A stretch of 64,000 bases of DNA. Origin: Natrinema limicola JCM 13563. Its GTDB lineage: Archaea > Halobacteriota > Halobacteria > Halobacteriales > Natrialbaceae. Position numbers and translations under genes: made by a program. This document shows, in pieces, positions 59,094 to 64,000 of this stretch (positions are counted from its first letter, which is position 1; each line of letters opens with the position of its first letter). Below the pieces are notes generated by a model, which had not been told where the DNA came from, did no database searches, and worked only from the letters and a program-made list of their open reading frames with translations. The stretch lies in the NCBI RefSeq assembly GCF_000337475.1, contig NZ_AOIT01000016.1, positions 1 to 64,000 on the forward strand. The letters are read 5' to 3'.

Positions 59094-60113
59094 TTAGAGT
59101 CGCTGGACCGCCCCGACCGCACTCGAGAGTGGCGGCGCGTCGAAGAACGCGTTGTCGGTGTAGGCGTTCGCGCCTGCACAGTACATGTCGCGGGCGGTCT
59201 CGAGGACTTCCTCTGTGAGCGGGTCGGGAGCCTCGTCGCAGAGCGACTTCCAGTCAGCGATGTCTTCCTGTTTTGCCTCGGCTTTCGCGGCGTCGACGGC
59301 TTCGACCCAGTCGGGCTGGGTGCGCTTGTGGTACTGGCGCAGAACCTCCTTCGAGAGTTGGGTGCCCTCGTAGCTAAAGCGGTTCTCGTCGAACGTGCCG
59401 ACGACGTCGGCGACGCGGATCTCGCCCTGATAGTAGAGACACTCGATCTTGCCGTCCTCGTGGACCAGACCCGCCGACTCGGCCTGCTCGGTGATGATTC
59501 GGTTGACCTCGCGGGCGACCGCCTCGAGGTCGTCGATCGCGGCGACGCCGGCGATGGCGTCGGCCTCGTCACGCTCGAGGTAGCGGTCGCTTTCCTCGTA
59601 TTTCGTGGAAAACTCGACGATCGGCTCATCGAGGTCGACGGCTTCGTCGGGCCAGCGTTCGAACTCGAGGTCGTGGTCTGTGGGATCGGTCCGACGGCGC
59701 AGACTCGAGCCGACGGGAACCCGGTTGCGGAAGACGATCTCGAGCGGAATCAGGTAGTTCTCGCCGGCTGCCTCGTGGTAGTGGTCGTAGTCGTATTCAC
59801 GGCCCTCGTGGGGCAGATCCGGCACCTGCGTGAGATCGATGGCCATCTCCCAGGGTGGATGGGACGCCTCCTCGAGCGGGACGACGTCGCCGTTCTCGAC
59901 GACACCGCGGTAGTGGGTCGGGACGCCCTCGGACTCGAGCAGTTCGAAGTTGAACGCGCCCATCGTACAGAGGGTTGCGCCCTTCTGTGGGATCTGGTCG
60001 GGCATTTTCCCCCAGTCGAACACCGAGTAGTCGTCGGTGAAAACAAAGGATCCCCGGCCAAGCTCCTCGGCGGTCGCGTTCTCCTCGATGCGGAACTCTT
60101 TGACGCTCGTCAT
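59094..60113 (-). CDS. purC: SAICAR synthetase
   Basis: 339 residues of phosphoribosylaminoimidazole-succinocarboxamide synthase (eighth step of purine synthesis): GRGSFVFTDDYSVFDWGKMP, LIPLEIVFRNRVPVGSSLRRR, VEFSTKYEESDRYLERDEA and KIECLYYQGEIRVADVVGTFDENRF. It is longer than bacterial PurC, as in other haloarchaea. ATG 60113 starts conserved sequence (MTSVKEFRI). Divergent from cofH. Confidence 0.95.
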   Translation of the reverse strand: MTSVKEFRIEENATAEELGRGSFVFTDDYSVFDWGKMPDQIPQKGATLCTMGAFNFELLESEGVPTHYRGVVENGDVVPLEEASHPPWEMAIDLTQVPDLPHEGREYDYDHYHEAAGENYLIPLEIVFRNRVPVGSSLRRRTDPTDHDLEFERWPDEAVDLDEPIVEFSTKYEESDRYLERDEADAIAGVAAIDDLEAVAREVNRIITEQAESAGLVHEDGKIECLYYQGEIRVADVVGTFDENRFSYEGTQLSKEVLRQYHKRTQPDWVEAVDAAKAEAKQEDIADWKSLCDEAPDPLTEEVLETARDMYCAGANAYTDNAFFDAPPLSSAVGAVQRL

Positions 60114-60297
60114 GCGAGACACCCCAGCACGTGTCCGTCGCCGCAGTTCATATCCAAGTTGGGGTGGCCGGACGGTAAGAAGGTTTCAGTATCGTGTTGC
60201 CCACCGGCGATGCTATCGCCGGAACCCGACACGGGGACCCCCGCGAACAGGCACACTACCGGATCCATCACCCTTTTCTCGCTGTGCAGGCATTGCT

Positions 60298-61683
60298 ATG
60301 CCGATGGAGCGACCGGTGACCGAGGCCGACCTCACGTTCGAACACGTTCCCGAAACTGACCAGTCATTCGAGAACGCGCTGGCGAAGGCACGCAACGGCG
60401 ATCGACTCACAGTTGACGACGCCATCGAATTGCTCACCACGGGGACCGACAGCGAGGGGATCGTCCGCCGGCGCAAGGAACGCGTCCTCGAGGCAGCCGA
60501 TCGACGCCGCGCCGAAGAAGTCGGCGAGGAGGTCACCTTCATCGCGAACCTGAATAACAACGTCACGACGGCCTGTAACGTGGGCTGTCTGTTCTGTAAC
60601 TTCAAAGACGCCGCCCACACGTTCGAACGCGAAACCGAGATCGAGACCGCGGGCTTTACGAAAACGCCAGCGGAGTCACGCGAAATCGTCGCCGACGCCG
60701 TCGAGCGCGGCATCTACGAGGTGACGTCAGTGTCTGGACTCCACCCTGCGTTCGCGCTCGACGACGACCACCGGGAACTCCTCGAGACCCATCCGAACCC
60801 GAAGGAAATCAACTACAAGCCACCTGAAGCGTACGAGACCAGCCCTGGAACCTATACGGACCAGATCGCTGCGATGAGCGTCGACGACGTCCACGTTCAC
60901 TCGATGACTCCCGAGGAGGTCTATCACGCCCGGCGGGGCACCGACTGGGACTACGAGGAGGTTTACAGCCGGTTGAAAGACGCGGGACTCGATACGGTTC
61001 CCGGCACCGCCGCGGAAATCCTCGTCGAGGAGGTCCGCGAGGTGATCTGTCCCGGCAAGATCAGCACCGACGGCTGGCTCGAGGCCATGGAAGCCGCCGC
61101 GTCCGTCGGCTTCGACATGACGGCGACGATCATGTACGGTCACGTCGAGAACGAGGCCCACCGCGCGATGCACCTGCAACGCGTTCGGGACCTGCAGGAC
61201 CGGACCGGTGCGATCACGGAGTTCGTCCCACTGTCCTTTATCCATCAGAACACGCCGCTGTTCGAACACGACGTGGTCGCCGGTGGCGCGAGCACCGACG
61301 AGGACGAACTGATGATCGCCGTCTCGCGGCTCTTTCTGGATAACATCGAGCACATTCAGTCCTCGTGGGTCAAGTATGGCGACGAGCACGGGCTGAAGCT
61401 GCTCAACTGCGGTGCCGACGACTACATGGGAACGATCCTCTCCGAAGAGATCACCAAGCGCGCCGGCGGCGGCTACGGCGAGTTCCGATCGTTTGCAGAC
61501 TACGTTGAAATGATCACCTCGATCGGCCGGGTTCCTGTCGAGCGCTCGACCGACTACGAGACGCGGCGGGTCATCGATCCGGACGAGCCGCCCTTTGGCC
61601 CGCAACTCGGACCGAACGCGGATGGAACGCCGTTGCTGACTCGCGAGGAACGCGAAACGCGGGCGAGCCGATCCGCCAAGTGA
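60298..61683 (+). CDS. cofH: F420-precursor synthase subunit CofH
   Basis: 461 residues. The radical SAM motif CNVGCLFCNF (C-x3-C-x2-C) is near residue 95, and FIANLNNNVT before it is typical. EILVEEVREVICPGKISTDGWLE, TATIMYGHVENEAHRAMHL and FVPLSFIHQNTPLFE are CofH landmarks. With CofG (not here) it builds the deazaflavin core Fo of coenzyme F420 from tyrosine and a pyrimidine. F420-type PPOX protein at 22232 is a likely user. A second ATG follows at 60304. Confidence 0.95.
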   Translation: MPMERPVTEADLTFEHVPETDQSFENALAKARNGDRLTVDDAIELLTTGTDSEGIVRRRKERVLEAADRRRAEEVGEEVTFIANLNNNVTTACNVGCLFCNFKDAAHTFERETEIETAGFTKTPAESREIVADAVERGIYEVTSVSGLHPAFALDDDHRELLETHPNPKEINYKPPEAYETSPGTYTDQIAAMSVDDVHVHSMTPEEVYHARRGTDWDYEEVYSRLKDAGLDTVPGTAAEILVEEVREVICPGKISTDGWLEAMEAAASVGFDMTATIMYGHVENEAHRAMHLQRVRDLQDRTGAITEFVPLSFIHQNTPLFEHDVVAGGASTDEDELMIAVSRLFLDNIEHIQSSWVKYGDEHGLKLLNCGADDYMGTILSEEITKRAGGGYGEFRSFADYVEMITSIGRVPVERSTDYETRRVIDPDEPPFGPQLGPNADGTPLLTREERETRASRSAK

Positions 61684-61700
61684 GGTTCGTAGAGGCGCTG

Positions 61701-61786
61701 TGATACGGTCTACTGTACCGAGAGCCCGGGTGAGACCGCAGTGCGGGTCGCGGTTGGCCGGTACTGACTGACAGTAGTCCGGATGA
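61701..61786. repeat. dispersed nested palindrome, copy R7
   Basis: 86 bp with arms tgatacggtctactgtac and gactgacagtagtccggatga. The inner segment (gagcccgggtgagaccgc, cgggtcgcggttggccgg) has diverged most. It lies 17 nt after the cofH stop. Confidence 0.88.
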
Positions 61787-61994
61787 CGATTTATCCGGAC
61801 GGCCAAGAACACGACGCTGACTGACGACGACATCACCGCCAATCGGGAGTTGGCCCAGTGGGCCGCAAGAATTCAAGTCCGATGAGCGGCCGCTCCTCGT
61901 GGATGACTGGCCGATGTTCCATACAGAAACCGCCGTTTGAACGGCGATCTATGGCCAGTGGTATCATACACTCCTTGAACTGATTAGAAATGGA

Positions 61995-62008
61995 ATATAT
62001 TATATAAT
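61995..62008 (+). promoter_or_regulatory. TATA box of sppA
   Basis: The AT-rich TATATTATATAA run is centred about 35 nt before the ATG at 62038, leaving a short leader. It supports 62038 over the upstream TTG at 62014. Confidence 0.55.
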
Positions 62009-62037
62009 GTAATTTGAAAAGTATGTGGCGTTGTGAT

Positions 62038-63003
62038 ATGACTCCAACATTTGCGTCCCTGCGAAACCTGCTGGGGACCGTCGCGAAGTCCTACGTGACG
62101 GTCGTCATCGTTGCCCTCCTCGTCAGTGCCAGTCTGGCACCGATCGTCTGGGGGTCGACGAGCAATCCCGACGGAACAGTTGCCGTAATCGAAGTCGATT
62201 CAACACTCACTGAATCGTCTGCCGAGCGAATCACGGACGACCTCCAAGAGGCACGACAGAACGACTCGATCAGTGCGGTCGTGTTGGATGTCGACAGCCC
62301 CGGTGGTGGTGTCAGTGTGAGCGAGGGGTTATACCTCGCTGTCGAACGCACCGCTGAACAGATGCCCGTCGTTACGAGCGTCGACTCGACGGCCGCCTCG
62401 GGCGGGTATTACATGATTGCGCCGAGCGACGAAATCTACGTCAAGCCGGGCTCGATCGTCGGTAGCATCGGCGTTCGGGCGACGTACTTCGACGTGCCGC
62501 CGACGGACGAGCAAATCACGACTGGTCCCGACAAGAACACCGGCGGCACCGAAACCGAGTACAAGGCACAGGTTGAGATGATGCGGCAGGCGTTTGTCGG
62601 CACCGTCATCGAGCATCGTGGCGACGAGTTGACCCTTTCAGAGACGGAACTGGCGTACGCCAAGGTCTACACCGGCACCAAAAGCGTCGAGAACGGCCTC
62701 GCAGATGATATCGGTGACACCGAGGTCGCAATCGGGACGGCTGCAGACATGGCCGGCCTCAAAGACTACGACACCATCGAAATGGAGAGTGAACCGCTCT
62801 CCGGCACTTCGTTGATCATCGGCAGTGAGAACGGTGACCGCCCGGAGGCGTCCACCGTTCATCCGCAGACCTACGGACGGTACGGTGCCGTCAATACACC
62901 GACGTTCCTCGCGCTGTGGGGGTCGGTCGATAACGAACGGGTCATCGACGCGACCGAGCTCGAGCGCCCCGTGGCCAACGAGACTGGAGGTGATCGCCCA
63001 TGA
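62038..63003 (+). CDS. sppA: signal peptide peptidase-like protease SppA (S49 family)
   Basis: 321 residues. An N-terminal transmembrane helix (YVTVVIVALLVSASLAPIVW) precedes the S49 core: VAVIEVDSTLTESSAERITD, VVLDVDSPGGGVSVSEGLY and the nucleophile region DSTAASGGYYMIAPSDEIY with the catalytic Ser, then GSIVGSIGV. It degrades cleaved signal peptides or membrane peptides. The stop overlaps the next start as ATGA, so it is coupled to the DUF4350-type gene. Atypically short linker and C-terminal tail. Confidence 0.9.
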   Translation: MTPTFASLRNLLGTVAKSYVTVVIVALLVSASLAPIVWGSTSNPDGTVAVIEVDSTLTESSAERITDDLQEARQNDSISAVVLDVDSPGGGVSVSEGLYLAVERTAEQMPVVTSVDSTAASGGYYMIAPSDEIYVKPGSIVGSIGVRATYFDVPPTDEQITTGPDKNTGGTETEYKAQVEMMRQAFVGTVIEHRGDELTLSETELAYAKVYTGTKSVENGLADDIGDTEVAIGTAADMAGLKDYDTIEMESEPLSGTSLIIGSENGDRPEASTVHPQTYGRYGAVNTPTFLALWGSVDNERVIDATELERPVANETGGDRP

Positions 63004-64000
63004 ACGTCCGCTCTCGGCTCGTCGTCTTCGCTACCGTCGTGCTCGTCACTGTCGCCAGCGTGGGTGCAGCCGGACTCGTTACCAACCATGGGATGACAGC
63101 ACAACCGACGGTTGATCAACAACAGTTCCAGCCGAGCGCGATCGACGCGCCGACAGTCGACCGCAACGGGACGATCGCCTACGATGACGACGGCGAGTCA
63201 AAGACCATCGTGATCGACGTCGCCCACTCGAACGACGTCTCCGAGGAAGCCCTCGAGCCAGTCGTCTCCGCGCTAACCGCGGGCGGCCACACCGTGCAGT
63301 ATCACGAAGCGTCGGACGAGTTCGACAGTGATCCTGCTGCAGACTTGAACGAGACGCTCCGTGGTGCCGACGCGCTGATCGTCGTCGAACCCGAAACGCG
63401 ATACACCGCCGAAGAAGCAGCTGGCGTGAGCGCGTTTGCCGATGCCGGCGGCCGCGTCCTGTTCGCTGCCGGTCCTGACTCGGGTGGCCTCGGTGGACTG
63501 CTCGGACTGCTCGGGGGCACCCAGCCGACCGGCGACGAGTTCGCTGCCGTCACCTCGCCTGTGGGCATCGCCTACGACACTGGCTACCTCTACAACATGG
63601 AGGAGTATGAGAACAACTTCCAGTCGATCTATGCGACCCCGTCGACCGACTCCGGACTGACCGACGGCGTCGACCGCGTCGTCTTCGACGGCCCGACGCC
63701 GGTCGTCACAGACGGGCAGACCCTCCTCACGACGCTCGAGGGAACGGAACACTCCGAAACCCGAGAGACGGGAGCGTACAGTGTCCTTGCACGGAGCGGG
63801 AACGCGATCGCAGTCGGCGATCCCGGCTTCATGTCCAGTACGAACTACAACCGTGCTGACAACGATGTCCTGATCGGCAACATCCTCGAGTTCCTCGTGA
63901 CCGGTGAGAAAGTGCCCGGCGTTCCCGAGGAGACGAGTGCTGAGCGTGACACTGGCATGAAGGCGGAATCCGCGGAATCCAGTCCACCTCAACTGCCGAG
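63000..64000 (+). CDS. DUF4350-type exported protein, 3' end missing
   Basis: At least 333 codons, still open at the window end. An N-terminal hydrophobic signal/anchor (RLVVFATVVLVTVASVGAAG) precedes a DUF4350-like alpha/beta domain: KTIVIDVAHSNDVSEEALEP, LRGADALIVVEPETRYTAEEA and GGRVLFAAGPDSGGLGGLLGLLG, ending RSGNAIAVGDPGFMSS. DUF4350 resembles glutamine-amidotransferase-like folds without the catalytic residues. Coupled to sppA by ATGA; the neighbouring gene to the right would probably complete a membrane module. Confidence 0.75.
   Translation, partial: MNVRSRLVVFATVVLVTVASVGAAGLVTNHGMTAQPTVDQQQFQPSAIDAPTVDRNGTIAYDDDGESKTIVIDVAHSNDVSEEALEPVVSALTAGGHTVQYHEASDEFDSDPAADLNETLRGADALIVVEPETRYTAEEAAGVSAFADAGGRVLFAAGPDSGGLGGLLGLLGGTQPTGDEFAAVTSPVGIAYDTGYLYNMEEYENNFQSIYATPSTDSGLTDGVDRVVFDGPTPVVTDGQTLLTTLEGTEHSETRETGAYSVLARSGNAIAVGDPGFMSSTNYNRADNDVLIGNILEFLVTGEKVPGVPEETSAERDTGMKAESAESSPPQLP

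Larger units (their letters stand above)
61684..62037. other. intergenic region between cofH and sppA
   Basis: 354 bp without a gene. It contains repeat R7 (61701-61786) and, just before sppA, an AT-rich stretch (61989-62016) with TATATTATATAA that is the obvious promoter. Nothing else is recognised. Confidence 0.55.

Noticed and set aside
59001-60359. 452-residue open frame opposite purC
   Set aside because: Shadow frame; purC is unambiguous and cofH starts in its own frame.

Overview
The window is haloarchaeal chromosome: high GC, strongly acidic proteins, many genes starting about 27 nt downstream of a TATA-like box (leaderless transcripts), Tat lipoproteins, bat-type regulators, LonB, a thermosome subunit, TrmY, archaeosine genes and small CPxCG zinc-finger proteins. 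Gene content fits Natrialbales (Natrinema/Haloterrigena-like), but the genus cannot be fixed from the sequence alone. Position 1 is a contig edge: bases 11-29 are the Nextera/Tn5 mosaic end, so roughly the first 30 bases are library adapter. The last gene runs off the right end. There is no rRNA, CRISPR array, complete insertion sequence or plasmid/virus module.

Layout. 0-7 kb: end of pabA, pabC, a saccharopine-dehydrogenase-like reductase, a Rieske protein, two small regulators, a sugar nucleotidyltransferase, a frameshifted small gene and glycerate 2-kinase. 7-20 kb: a low-GC lipoprotein, an amidohydrolase-like protein lacking metal ligands, thermosome, SAM hydrolase, nadM, lonB with a CPBP protease, rnhB, pus10 and an HtrA protease. 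20-30 kb: small proteins, trmY, tRNA-Pro(CGG) followed by a duplicated tRNA 3' end, an F420-type PPOX protein, two NET-rich surface proteins, a tandemly duplicated unknown protein, PadR, NUDIX and a LOV-domain bat regulator. 30-45 kb: aldehyde:ferredoxin oxidoreductase, YIP1, a divergent regulator pair, AzlC/AzlD, a ubiquitin-like small modifier, a solo IS200/IS605-type end, a GNAT enzyme, a 1.5-kb gene-poor stretch and a response-regulator pair. 44.5-54 kb: arcS, nosL, nosDFY, a TRAM protein, tgtA and RaSEA. 54-64 kb: purS-purQ, purU, purC, an acetamidase with a zinc-ribbon insert, a MoaD-like protein, cofH, sppA and a DUF4350 protein.

Functional links. tRNA modification is over-represented: pus10 and trmY act in series at position 54, and arcS, tgtA and RaSEA form the archaeosine-15 pathway. 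Purine synthesis genes (purS, purQ, purC, probably purU) lie in 6 kb next to them. cofH (F420) pairs with a PPOX flavin/F420 enzyme. A tungsten AOR and two MoaD/ThiS-fold proteins belong to molybdopterin or sulfur-carrier biology. nosLDFY is present without nosZ.

The most unusual non-coding signal is a dispersed family of seven 84-87 bp nested palindromes (plus one shrunken copy). They share termini of the form T(C/G)ATACGG...CCGTAT(C/G)A and have an internal hairpin whose arms vary together. All are intergenic, several abut gene 3' ends, and three supply the stop codon of the neighbouring gene.
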